Shown here: positions 1 to 6,628 of the stretch, one piece after another
Numbering within the stretch: position 1 is the first letter of the stretch
Layout: every line of letters starts with the position of its first letter
Source: Actinomycetota bacterium
GTDB lineage: Bacteria > Actinomycetota > Actinomycetes > S36-B12 > UBA5976
Length of the DNA stretch: 10,952 nucleotides
Assembly: GCA_009704345.1 (NCBI GenBank)
Contig: WLEH01000017.1
Coordinates: 1 to 10,952, forward strand
Reading direction: 5' to 3'
Program-made: the position numbers and the translations under genes
Notes under the pieces: generated by a model
The model's database searches: none
Seen by the model: only the letters and a program-made list of their open reading frames with translations
What the model was told of the DNA's origin: nothing

Positions 1-257
1 ATTTGCTTGAAGCTGGACTTGAACCATGGACGGTAAGTGAAGCTTGGGTTATTTCGTATCCAACGCCAACAGATTACATTGATACTACTGATTTTATTGA
101 GCAGAAAATTGCTGCGCTACAGGCACATACATCGCAAACTACTCAGATACCAGATTTGGCGGAACGAATTACCAGTTGGGGCACCATGGTTGCAGAACGC
201 TTTGATCTGCCTAGCGGCAGGCTAGCTGAAGCGTTCTACGTTGCAGCTACTAATTGA
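1..257 (+). CDS. PIG-L family deacetylase (LmbE/MshB/Mca-like), C-terminal end only
   Basis: This is the last 84 residues of a gene that begins upstream of the window; the frame is open to the window edge, and the TTG at 3 is not a credible start. The tail has the pattern I associate with PIG-L zinc deacetylases: an aromatic-rich strand (EAWVISYPTPTDYIDTTD), a helix with KIAALQAHTSQT, and a final AEAFYVA strand. In this family the HPDD zinc site lies near the N-terminus, so it is outside the window. Members deacetylate N-acetylglucosaminyl substrates; in actinobacteria many act in mycothiol biosynthesis (MshB) or mycothiol conjugate breakdown (Mca), but this fragment does not show which. The TGA stop at 255-257 directly abuts the stop of the convergent membrane protein gene. 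The family call is fairly good; the substrate is unknown. Confidence 0.7.
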   Translation, partial: LLEAGLEPWTVSEAWVISYPTPTDYIDTTDFIEQKIAALQAHTSQTTQIPDLAERITSWGTMVAERFDLPSGRLAEAFYVAATN

Positions 258-626
258 TTACCAAAAAACAGCAATAACAATATTAGTAAAACTCAACAGC
301 CCAATCCCTAACCAAGTACCAGAATCAACTGCCTGCTTCTTCTTTGCGGTAATCGACAGTATCACAATCACAATTAGCAGCAATAATTTAACAAATATTT
401 TTGCGTTATCTGGCAACGGATATTCTGGATTCTCATCATGCAACGGGTAGCGAATACCAACTAGCGCAACACCGGTTAGCAGCGCCAAGTAAGCGCCGTG
501 CAACATGCCGGATTGAATTTTTCGTTCACGTGCCCGAAATTGACTCAAAAAGCCACCAAGCAAGGCTGCCATACCAACAAAATGCAAAACGAGTAGTGAA
601 TTGCGAACGATCTCAAGTGTGGTCAT
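258..626 (-). CDS. small four-helix integral membrane protein of unknown function
   Basis: A 122-residue protein with four likely membrane helices at about residues 8-27, 41-60, 77-95 and 103-121. A basic loop (RARERK) follows helix 1, a charged loop (HDENPEYPLPD) lies between helices 2 and 3, and KKK follows helix 3. I see no signal peptide and no catalytic motif and cannot name a family. The ATG start has a GGGAG ribosome site 7 nt upstream, inside the last codons of guaA, and the gap to the guaA stop is only 4 nt. It is therefore almost certainly co-transcribed and possibly translationally coupled with guaA. The TAA stop touches the stop of the convergent deacetylase gene, leaving no space for a terminator. 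The position suggests a housekeeping membrane role linked to the guanine operon only by transcription. Existence is well supported; function is not. Confidence 0.75.
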   Translation of the reverse strand: MTTLEIVRNSLLVLHFVGMAALLGGFLSQFRARERKIQSGMLHGAYLALLTGVALVGIRYPLHDENPEYPLPDNAKIFVKLLLLIVIVILSITAKKKQAVDSGTWLGIGLLSFTNIVIAVFW

Positions 627-630
627 TTAA

Positions 631-2211
631 CTACTCCCATTCAATCGTGCCAGGTGGCTTACTTGTGATGTCTAACACTACTCTATTGACACTTGGCACT
701 TCGTTGGTAATTCTTGAGGAGATTTTCGCAATTACCTCATAGGGCAATCGAGACCAATCTGCCGTCATGGCATCTTCACTAGAAACTGGCCGCAGCACGA
801 TGGGATGACCATAGGTTCGGCCATCCCCTTGCACACCAACGCTTCTAACTTCAGCTAGGAGCACTACTGGGAACTGCCATACCTGCGCATCTAGATTTGC
901 CGCAGTTAACTCTTCGCGGGCAATCAGATCAGCAGCCCGCAAAATTTCTAATCGTGATTCATCAACCGCCCCCACAATTCGAATTGCCAATCCTGGGCCT
1001 GGGAATGGATGACGCGAGACTATTTTCTCTGGAAGCTGTAGTAATCGCCCAATTGCTCTAACTTCATCTTTAAATAAAGTATTTAGTGGTTCAACTAATT
1101 TGAACTGCAAATCCTCTGGTAGCCCACCAACATTGTGATGACTTTTTATTGTGGCAGCAGATGCACCGCCACCAGATTCCACTACATCTGGATAAAGCGT
1201 TCCTTGCACCAAATACTCAATTGGCTCAGGTGAATTTGCTTGCAGCTGTGCCGCGGCAGCTTCAAAGACGCGAATAAACTGAGTGCCAATGATTTTTCGC
1301 TTCTGCTCCGGATCGGTAACTCCAGCTAACTGAGTTAAGAATTTTTCTCTGGCATCAACAACTACTAACTTGATGCCCGTTGCGGACACAAAATCTTGCT
1401 CGACCTGCTCTCGTTCTCCCGTTCGCAATAGACCATGATCAACAAACACTGCTGTTAATTGGTCACCAATTGCGCGCTGCACAATTGCTGCTGCAACTGC
1501 TGAATCAACGCCGCCAGATAGCCCAACAATTGCTCGTCCGTTGCCTACTTGATTGCGAACTTGGGCAACCGCATCTTCCAACACTTGATCTGAACTCCAG
1601 TTTGGCGATAAACCCGCGATATCAACTAAAAAGTTTCTCAGCACGTTCATACCATGCTCACTGTGCACTACTTCTGGATGGAACTGCACACCAGCAATTT
1701 TTCTATTCAAATCCTCAAATGCCGCAACTTTGGTTGCTGCTGTGCTTGCGGTTACGGTAAATCCAGCTGGCGCTTGCGCGACCGCATCACCATGCGACAT
1801 CCAAACTTGATATGTGCTTGGCAAATTCTTAAACAACGCACTAGTTGGTACAACTTCAATCTCAGTTGCGCCGTATTCGCTGGTACCAGTTTTTGCAACT
1901 TCGCCGGCAAGGCCTTGGGCGATTAATTGAAAGCCATAACAGATTCCAAAAATTGGTAGCGCCGAATTTAAAATATCAGCTGAAACTGTTGGCGCACCGG
2001 TCTGATAAACACTTGCTGGGCCACCACTAAAAATAATCGCAGCTGGCTGCTTTTCAAGCAGTTGTGCTGCCGAAAAATGATGTGGCACCAATTCCGAATA
2101 AAAGCCAAGTTCACGAATTCGACGAGCAATTAGCTGGGCATATTGCGCACCAAAATCAACTACCAGCACTGGTTTTGGCGAACTCAATTTAACCCAATCA
2201 TTGCGAAACAA
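631..2211 (-). CDS. guaA: GMP synthase (glutamine-hydrolysing)
   Basis: GuaA aminates XMP to GMP using glutamine and ATP, the last step of guanine nucleotide synthesis. The 526-residue reading has all parts in order. The class I glutamine amidotransferase domain spans about residues 14-200, with nucleophile Cys91 in GICYG and His178/Glu180 in QFHPE. The ATP-pyrophosphatase P-loop is SGGVDS at 232-237. The GuaA dimerisation domain ends in the family signature KPPGTIEWE. Length is normal (about 510-525). The start is uncertain: the TTG at 2211 has GAGG only 3 nt upstream and overlaps the guaB3 end by 14 nt. A second in-frame TTG at 2187 would give 518 residues and begins closer to the conserved KPVLVVDFGAQY strand, but has a poor ribosome site. 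It follows guaB and guaB3 in one direction, so the operon encodes IMP to GMP. Confidence 0.97.
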   Translation of the reverse strand: MFRNDWVKLSSPKPVLVVDFGAQYAQLIARRIRELGFYSELVPHHFSAAQLLEKQPAAIIFSGGPASVYQTGAPTVSADILNSALPIFGICYGFQLIAQGLAGEVAKTGTSEYGATEIEVVPTSALFKNLPSTYQVWMSHGDAVAQAPAGFTVTASTAATKVAAFEDLNRKIAGVQFHPEVVHSEHGMNVLRNFLVDIAGLSPNWSSDQVLEDAVAQVRNQVGNGRAIVGLSGGVDSAVAAAIVQRAIGDQLTAVFVDHGLLRTGEREQVEQDFVSATGIKLVVVDAREKFLTQLAGVTDPEQKRKIIGTQFIRVFEAAAAQLQANSPEPIEYLVQGTLYPDVVESGGGASAATIKSHHNVGGLPEDLQFKLVEPLNTLFKDEVRAIGRLLQLPEKIVSRHPFPGPGLAIRIVGAVDESRLEILRAADLIAREELTAANLDAQVWQFPVVLLAEVRSVGVQGDGRTYGHPIVLRPVSSEDAMTADWSRLPYEVIAKISSRITNEVPSVNRVVLDITSKPPGTIEWE

Positions 2212-3307
2212 TTACCTCAACGCGTTGCAATTCTTTAATGTCTGAGTAACCACAAGTTGCCATGCTGCGGCGCAGTGCACCAATTGCATTTAACTGACCT
2301 GATGCGTTGGTAGCAGGGCCGTGCAAAATCTCAGCAAACGAACCAATGCTTGGGGTTGGAATTGCGCTAGCTCTAGGCAGTGTGGGATGACCTGCCTCAA
2401 CCGCCCAGTGATAACCATTACCTGGTGCATCGATCGCGCGAGCCAACATGGATCCCACCATTACAGCATCGGCACCGCAAGCAATTGCTTTTGCGACATC
2501 GCCAGTTTGGTGCACGCCACCATCTGCAATCACCTGGACATATCGACCACCAGATTCGTCCAAGTAATCTCGCCTAGCTGCTGCCACATCAGCAACCGCA
2601 GTTGCCATTGGCACTTTCACGCCGAGCACACTTGTGGTGGTGCCACTTGAACCGCCGCCAAAACCAACCAGTACACCTGCTGCGCCAGATCGCATTAAAT
2701 GCAGTGCGGCTTGGTAAGTCGCGCAACCACCAACAATTACTGGCACTTCTAAGTCATATATCAGTGTCTTTAAATTCAGTGCATTTTCATCAACTGATAC
2801 GTGCTCAGCACTAACTGTTGCGCCACGAATCATGAACAAATCAACACCAGCTGCAACTACCTGTTTCCAATAGGTTTGAGTTAGTTTTGGCGAAAGTGAT
2901 GCCGCGGTAACAATTCCAGCAGCACGCAGTTCTTTAATTCGCGAAATAATTAAATCCGGATCAATTGGTTGCGCATAGACTTGTTGCAACACCTGACTTA
3001 AATTTTCTGGTGCAGCTGACTTAATTTTTGCAAAGGCCGCAGTTGGATCTTCATATCGAGTCCAAAGCCCTTCAAGATTCAATACTGCTAAGCCACCCAG
3101 TGAGCTAATTGCAGTAGCACTAGCTGGTGAAACTACAGAATCTACTGGAGCGGCAATAATCGGATGGGCGAATTCAAAAGCGTCAACTTTCCAATTGGTT
3201 GTGACATTCTCTGGGTCTCTAGTGCGGCGGCTTGGCACTAACGCAATTTGGTCAAAGTCGTAAGCGGCGCGAGCTCGCTTTGCTTGTCCTACCTCTATTT
3301 CCGCCAC
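2198..3307 (-). CDS. guaB3: GuaB3-family IMP dehydrogenase-related protein (no CBS domains, catalytic Cys replaced)
   Basis: A 369-residue TIM-barrel protein of the IMPDH/GMP reductase superfamily, without CBS domains. The N-terminus (KRARAAYDFDQIALVPSRRT) and the APVDSVVSP and LNLEGLWTRYED segments mark the GuaB3 subfamily. The phosphate-binding strand VIADGGV and GADAVMVGS are present at 259-287. The catalytic loop aligns without gaps to GuaB of this window (VGVGPGSICTTR against VGFGGGSSGTTT), which places Gly222 where IMPDH has its nucleophilic Cys. A thioimidate (E-XMP*) intermediate is therefore not possible at that site. Cyanobacterial GuaB3 is reported to be an IMP dehydrogenase; the role of actinobacterial GuaB3 is, to my knowledge, not established. 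The GTG start overlaps the guaB stop by one base (TAGTG), with GAGG 6 nt upstream, so it should be translationally coupled to guaB. Confidence 0.92.
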   Translation of the reverse strand: MAEIEVGQAKRARAAYDFDQIALVPSRRTRDPENVTTNWKVDAFEFAHPIIAAPVDSVVSPASATAISSLGGLAVLNLEGLWTRYEDPTAAFAKIKSAAPENLSQVLQQVYAQPIDPDLIISRIKELRAAGIVTAASLSPKLTQTYWKQVVAAGVDLFMIRGATVSAEHVSVDENALNLKTLIYDLEVPVIVGGCATYQAALHLMRSGAAGVLVGFGGGSSGTTTSVLGVKVPMATAVADVAAARRDYLDESGGRYVQVIADGGVHQTGDVAKAIACGADAVMVGSMLARAIDAPGNGYHWAVEAGHPTLPRASAIPTPSIGSFAEILHGPATNASGQLNAIGALRRSMATCGYSDIKELQRVEVIVSQ

Positions 3308-4842
3308 TAGTTTCCTCTGCCGCTGTAGTTAGGGGCTTCCACTGTGATCTGAACATCGTGCGGATGACTCTCCCGCAACCCAGCTGCGGTAATTCGAACC
3401 AATCGCCCCTTGTTTTGTAATTCTTCAATAGTGGCACTGCCGGCATAACCCATCGCAGCACGCAAGCCACCAACAAGTTGATGCGCTACTGAAGACACAG
3501 TGCCACGATATGGCACCTGACCCTCAATTCCCTCTGGCACTAACTTGTCATCACTAAAAACATCATCTTGGAAATATCTATCTTTACTAAATGATTTTCC
3601 TTCAGCGCGAGATTGCATCGCACCAAGTGAACCCATGCCACGGTATTGCTTGTATGGCTTACCGTTAACAATCACCACATCGCCAGGTGACTCTTCACAT
3701 CCGGCTAGCAACGAACCGAGCATCACGCTATCGGCTCCGGCCACAATTGCTTTGGCAATATCACCGGAATACTGCAACCCACCATCGGCAATGAGCGGAA
3801 CGCCGGCTGGGATAGTTGCGGAAGCAACTTCCAATATTGCTGAAATCTGCGGCACGCCAACGCCAGCAACAACACGAGTGGTGCAAATAGAACCAGGTCC
3901 AACTCCAACCTTTACGCCATCGGCCCCAGCTTCAATCAACGCTAATGCACCAGCTCGCGTTGCAATATTGCCGCCAATTACGTCAACCTCGAATTTACTT
4001 TTGAACGATTTAACCGTCTCAATCACGGCTTGCGCATGACCATGTGCGGTATCAACCACCAGAAAATCAACACCGGCGGCAACCAATGCTTCCGCGCGAG
4101 CGAACGCATCAGCGCCAACACCCACTGCTGCACCGACAATTAGTCGCTGTGCTGAATCTTTAGTTGCATTTGGATACTTATCCTTCTTAATAAAATCTTT
4201 AACGGTGATTAAACCAACTAATTTTCCAATAGCATCAACAATTGGCAGCTTCTCAACTTTATGCTTTCGCAAAATCTCAAGTGCACTCTCGGATGAGATG
4301 CCAACTGCGGCTGTAACCAATGGCATTGGCGTCATTAATTCTTTCACTTGCTTTGCCATATTTGTTTCAAAGCGCATATCTCGATTGGTAATGATTCCTT
4401 GCAAAATTCCAGCTGAATCAACTACCGGCAGACCAGAGATGCGATAGCGACCACAGAGTGCGTCAACTTCTTTAATTGTCATCTCTGGTGTGCAGGTAAC
4501 TGGATCTGTGACCATGCCCGATTCACTGCGCTTAACTAGATCCAACTCAGCTACTTGATGCTCAATTGATAAATTCCGGTGTAGCACACCAACGCCACCT
4601 TGCCGCGCAATTGCAATTGCCATTCGTGCTTCCGTAACAGTATCCATGGCAGATGAGACCAGCGGAATAGAGAGCGTGATGTTTCGACTCAATTTAGTTG
4701 CAGTGTTAACTTCACTTGGCACCACATTTGAGGCATCTGGCAGCACCAAGACATCGTCATAGGTGAGCCCTTCCAAGGCGACCTTTTCGGTACCCACCTT
4801 GCTGGGATCTGGGTTGGTTCTAGCCAATTCGAACTCCCGCAC
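3307..4842 (-). CDS. guaB: inosine-5'-monophosphate dehydrogenase
   Basis: GuaB oxidises IMP to XMP with NAD+, the committed step to GMP. The 511-residue reading is complete. It has the N-terminal barrel strand LTYDDVLVLPDAS, SAMDTVTE at 64-71, a paired CBS (Bateman) domain at about 108-222 that normally senses purine nucleotides, and catalytic Cys320 in GPGSICTTR. ADGGLQYSGD at 352-361 is the phosphate and active-site strand, and the flap and active-site segment YRGMGSLGAM runs 400-409. The start is ambiguous. The GTG at 4842 has no Shine-Dalgarno; its leader instead reads CCTCC, the reverse of what is needed. The TTG at 4827 (residue 6) has GGGAG 6 nt upstream and would give 506 residues. 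The upstream BldM-like gene ends 26 nt away, so read-through transcription is likely. Confidence 0.97.
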   Translation of the reverse strand: MREFELARTNPDPSKVGTEKVALEGLTYDDVLVLPDASNVVPSEVNTATKLSRNITLSIPLVSSAMDTVTEARMAIAIARQGGVGVLHRNLSIEHQVAELDLVKRSESGMVTDPVTCTPEMTIKEVDALCGRYRISGLPVVDSAGILQGIITNRDMRFETNMAKQVKELMTPMPLVTAAVGISSESALEILRKHKVEKLPIVDAIGKLVGLITVKDFIKKDKYPNATKDSAQRLIVGAAVGVGADAFARAEALVAAGVDFLVVDTAHGHAQAVIETVKSFKSKFEVDVIGGNIATRAGALALIEAGADGVKVGVGPGSICTTRVVAGVGVPQISAILEVASATIPAGVPLIADGGLQYSGDIAKAIVAGADSVMLGSLLAGCEESPGDVVIVNGKPYKQYRGMGSLGAMQSRAEGKSFSKDRYFQDDVFSDDKLVPEGIEGQVPYRGTVSSVAHQLVGGLRAAMGYAGSATIEELQNKGRLVRITAAGLRESHPHDVQITVEAPNYSGRGN

Positions 4843-4868
4843 TGTGCTGAGGAGGGAAGGTTACTGTG

Positions 4869-5522
4869 CTACAACTGCGAAACATCCAACAACCCATTTC
4901 GGTGTGCTGCCAGCAAGGCAGCGGCTCGGGTTCTAACGGATAACTTGCGGTATATCCGCTTGATATGGGACTTCACCGTGTCGGGCGAGATGAACAACTC
5001 CTGCCCAATCTCCACCCCAGTTTTACCCAAACAGATGCCAATTAAGACTTCCATCTCCCGTGGGCTGAGATGAATTGCGGCAGCTGCTGGCGCAGCATCA
5101 CGATGGCGCTTAAGTGCGATTGCATATTCATTATCTTCGCCCTCATCAAAACCATAAATTAGATCTGGTGAGATTTCTAAGGTGCGCTCAATGGCCCGCC
5201 AGATTGAAGTTTCACCAGCAACAGAGCCGGGATGCTGCGGCGCAAAAATTGGTACAACTTTAGTTTGTGGCGATAGTCCCAAAATTGCTTTGAGAATTAG
5301 CTCAAAGTCATATCGTCGAATATTTGCTTGAATCAACACAAACTCAATCTGATTTTGCTTAAGTACTGATTGCAAATCTGCTAATTCATCAAATTTTAGT
5401 ATCCGATCAAAAACTTTAGTCTTTGCTAACCGACTAGTTATAAAGTCAACAAGTCGTAAATCTGAATGACAAACAGCAATTGAACCATACTTTTCCGAAG
5501 TTGTTAACGTTGATGAAGCCAT
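4869..5522 (-). CDS. BldM-like LuxR-family regulator with degenerate receiver domain
   Basis: A 217-residue DNA-binding regulator. The C-terminal LuxR/NarL helix-turn-helix covers about residues 151-213, with LSPREMEVL, the segment EIGQELFISPDTVKSH and the dimer helix IYRKLSVRTRAAAL. I recall very similar wording in Streptomyces BldM (EIGRELFLSEDTVKTH), and bldM also sits beside a whiB gene (whiD) and near guaB. The N-terminal 120 residues look like a receiver fold (strands SIAVCHSD, EFVLIQANI, TKVVPIFA), but the strand-3 position that carries the phospho-acceptor Asp is Gln65. The usual acidic pair is reduced to one Asp, and no conserved Lys is visible. It is probably an orphan, phosphorylation-independent regulator. 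I chose the ATG at 5522 over a longer TTG reading because GGAGG lies 4 nt upstream of it. Orthology to BldM rests on memory of sequence and synteny. Confidence 0.88.
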   Translation of the reverse strand: MASSTLTTSEKYGSIAVCHSDLRLVDFITSRLAKTKVFDRILKFDELADLQSVLKQNQIEFVLIQANIRRYDFELILKAILGLSPQTKVVPIFAPQHPGSVAGETSIWRAIERTLEISPDLIYGFDEGEDNEYAIALKRHRDAAPAAAAIHLSPREMEVLIGICLGKTGVEIGQELFISPDTVKSHIKRIYRKLSVRTRAAALLAAHRNGLLDVSQL

Positions 5523-5526
5523 AGCT

Positions 5527-5531
5527 CCTCC
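5527..5531 (-). promoter_or_regulatory. ribosome binding site that sets the BldM-like gene start
   Basis: GGAGG on the minus strand with a 4-nt spacer (AGCT) before the ATG at 5522. The frame is open further upstream to a TTG at 5552, but that reading would bury this strong site inside the coding sequence, so the ATG is preferred. Confidence 0.85.
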
Positions 5532-5587
5532 TTGGTTGGGTTTGGGGCCCAATTAAGGAAGTTTGATGTTGCTAATACACAACTGAC

Positions 5588-6598
5588 TTAAAGACCAGCA
5601 GCCTCGCTGATCAGGTTAAGCGCGTCGGTCATGTTGCGACTTCGCACCACCTCGGTTGGCAATTCGGATTGCCAACCAGGGCCTGCGGCTATTACTAGTG
5701 GAGTTGGACGCAAATTGGGGAGTTCTGTTAACACCTGTGGATTACCGGCATTGCTCATTTGCGACCAAACTAAAACTGCGGCAGGCCCAGTTTTACGAAC
5801 TGCTGAAATCAACGCAGTGAGCGGCACGCGAGGGCCAAGTGTTTTAGCCGAGATGCGTCGCTCAGCTAACGCAGCGGCCAGCACAAATGTGGGTAACGAG
5901 TGAAGTTCATCTGGCGCGCAAGCTAACAGCACCGCGCGTGGATTGATCGGCTGGCTTAGTTTGCTCGAGACACCTTTGAATGCTGTCATCAATGAATCAG
6001 TTAATAGATGTTCAATCTCAATGCCATCGCCAGTTGATTCCCAGCGTTTTCCCAAACTAATCAAAACAGGTGAAATTACCTGCTCCCAGGTCCAGATAGT
6101 GCCGCGTTCGTTAATCGCATCAACCACGATCTGCGTCATGGCCTGCGTATCAAGAGCGGTTGCCGCACGTGCTAGGCCGCGAGCGGCAGTGGTGGCACCA
6201 GGAAGTGCAACCACATTTCCGCCGCCAGCTGGTGCGGTGATCTCTTGCTGGATGCCAAGTGGATCAGCGCCAGAGTGGGCAACTCGAGCAGCTTCAGCCG
6301 GTGGCAAGCCCAGAATGACTAATCGGCGCATCCGATCTAACAGCGCAACATCTTGTGGGGTGTAGCGGCGATGTCCGCCGCTGGTTCGGTCGCTTGGCGT
6401 AATGCCATATCGGCGATCCCAGGTGCGCAAGGTGGCTGGGGCCACGCCTAGTCGGCGGGCTACGGCGGCTACCGTGAGGGCATAGCTGACCTCAACGTAG
6501 CTCTCGCCGGAAACTTGTTCACCCTCAAAGTTGTTCATCTCCGAATTCTGCGACCAGTAGCCCAATCGCGCATTTCGAGGCTGTGAGCAAGGTCTCAT
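5588..6598 (-). CDS. MerR-family regulator with CarH/LitR-like cobalamin-binding module
   Basis: A 336-residue regulator with three parts. The MerR winged helix (about 40-105) includes LTVAAVARRLGVAPATLRTW and the wing GGHRRYTPQD. A helical bundle (about 140-215) follows, then a Rossmann-like B12-binding fold (about 221-336). The bundle holds W186-x9-E196-H197, the exact spacing of the Wx9EH motif that caps the upper face of adenosylcobalamin in CarH/LitR photoreceptors. The fold has E231-x-H233-x-x-P, matching the E/DxHxxG lower-ligand motif with Gly changed to Pro. In CarH, B12 holds a tetramer on DNA in the dark and light releases it; whether this protein binds B12 is inference. The ATG at 6598 lacks a clear ribosome site and may be leaderless; the ATG at 6538 (316 residues) is the alternative. 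It is divergent from whiB and 65 nt upstream of the BldM-like gene. Confidence 0.88.
   Translation of the reverse strand: MRPCSQPRNARLGYWSQNSEMNNFEGEQVSGESYVEVSYALTVAAVARRLGVAPATLRTWDRRYGITPSDRTSGGHRRYTPQDVALLDRMRRLVILGLPPAEAARVAHSGADPLGIQQEITAPAGGGNVVALPGATTAARGLARAATALDTQAMTQIVVDAINERGTIWTWEQVISPVLISLGKRWESTGDGIEIEHLLTDSLMTAFKGVSSKLSQPINPRAVLLACAPDELHSLPTFVLAAALAERRISAKTLGPRVPLTALISAVRKTGPAAVLVWSQMSNAGNPQVLTELPNLRPTPLVIAAGPGWQSELPTEVVRSRNMTDALNLISEAAGL
6531..6537 (+). repeat. TTGTTCA element, copy A (inside the MerR gene 5' end)
   Basis: First of three copies of TTGTTCA. The surrounding TTGTTCATCT is identical over 10 bases to copy B and lies 81 bp from it in the same orientation. AAAGTTGTTCA here is identical over 11 bases to the inverted copy C. 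It overlaps codons around the alternative start ATG at 6538. It is a candidate operator half-site by similarity only. Confidence 0.45.
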
Positions 6599-6603
6599 CC
6601 AAA

Positions 6604-6609
6604 TTCATA
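6604..6609 (-). promoter_or_regulatory. possible -10 box of a leaderless MerR-gene promoter
   Basis: TATGAA on the minus strand lies 5 nt before the ATG at 6598, so a transcript starting 6 nt after the box would begin on the start codon itself. Leaderless mRNAs are common in actinobacteria, and the absence of a ribosome site upstream of 6598 fits. No good -35 is visible 17 nt upstream. Weak call. Confidence 0.3.
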
Positions 6610-6611
6610 AA

Positions 6612-6618
6612 TTGTTCA
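6612..6618 (+). repeat. TTGTTCA element, copy B (divergent promoter region)
   Basis: Second copy of TTGTTCA, in the 80-bp gap between the MerR gene and whiB. It forms an inverted pair with copy C (TGAACAA at 6641-6647), with 22 bp between the arms. It also starts a smaller imperfect palindrome, TTCA-TCTG-TGAA, at 6615-6626. It lies immediately upstream of the possible MerR-gene -10. Candidate regulator binding site. Confidence 0.5.
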
Positions 6619-6628
6619 TCTGTGAAAC

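Noticed and set aside
401..742. 113-codon plus-strand open frame across the membrane protein/guaA junction
   Set aside because: It spans the ends of two better supported minus-strand genes and has no recognisable domain or start signal.
3545..4039. 164-codon open frame on the plus strand
   Set aside because: It lies fully antisense to guaB, has no ribosome site and shows low-complexity composition typical of a shadow frame; GuaB on the other strand is certain.
4843..4868. Guanine or PRPP riboswitch upstream of guaB
   Set aside because: The gap is only 26 nt and pyrimidine-rich, too short for a riboswitch aptamer.
5532..5552. Longer BldM-like protein from the TTG at 5552, and a small palindrome (TTGGG-C-CCCAA) there
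   Set aside because: The TTG reading would bury a strong ribosome site in coding sequence. The palindrome has only 5-bp arms and no room for a loop, so it is not a credible hairpin.
5943..6365. 140-codon plus-strand open frame
   Set aside because: It is antisense to the MerR/B12 regulator, whose motifs are clear; no ribosome site was seen.
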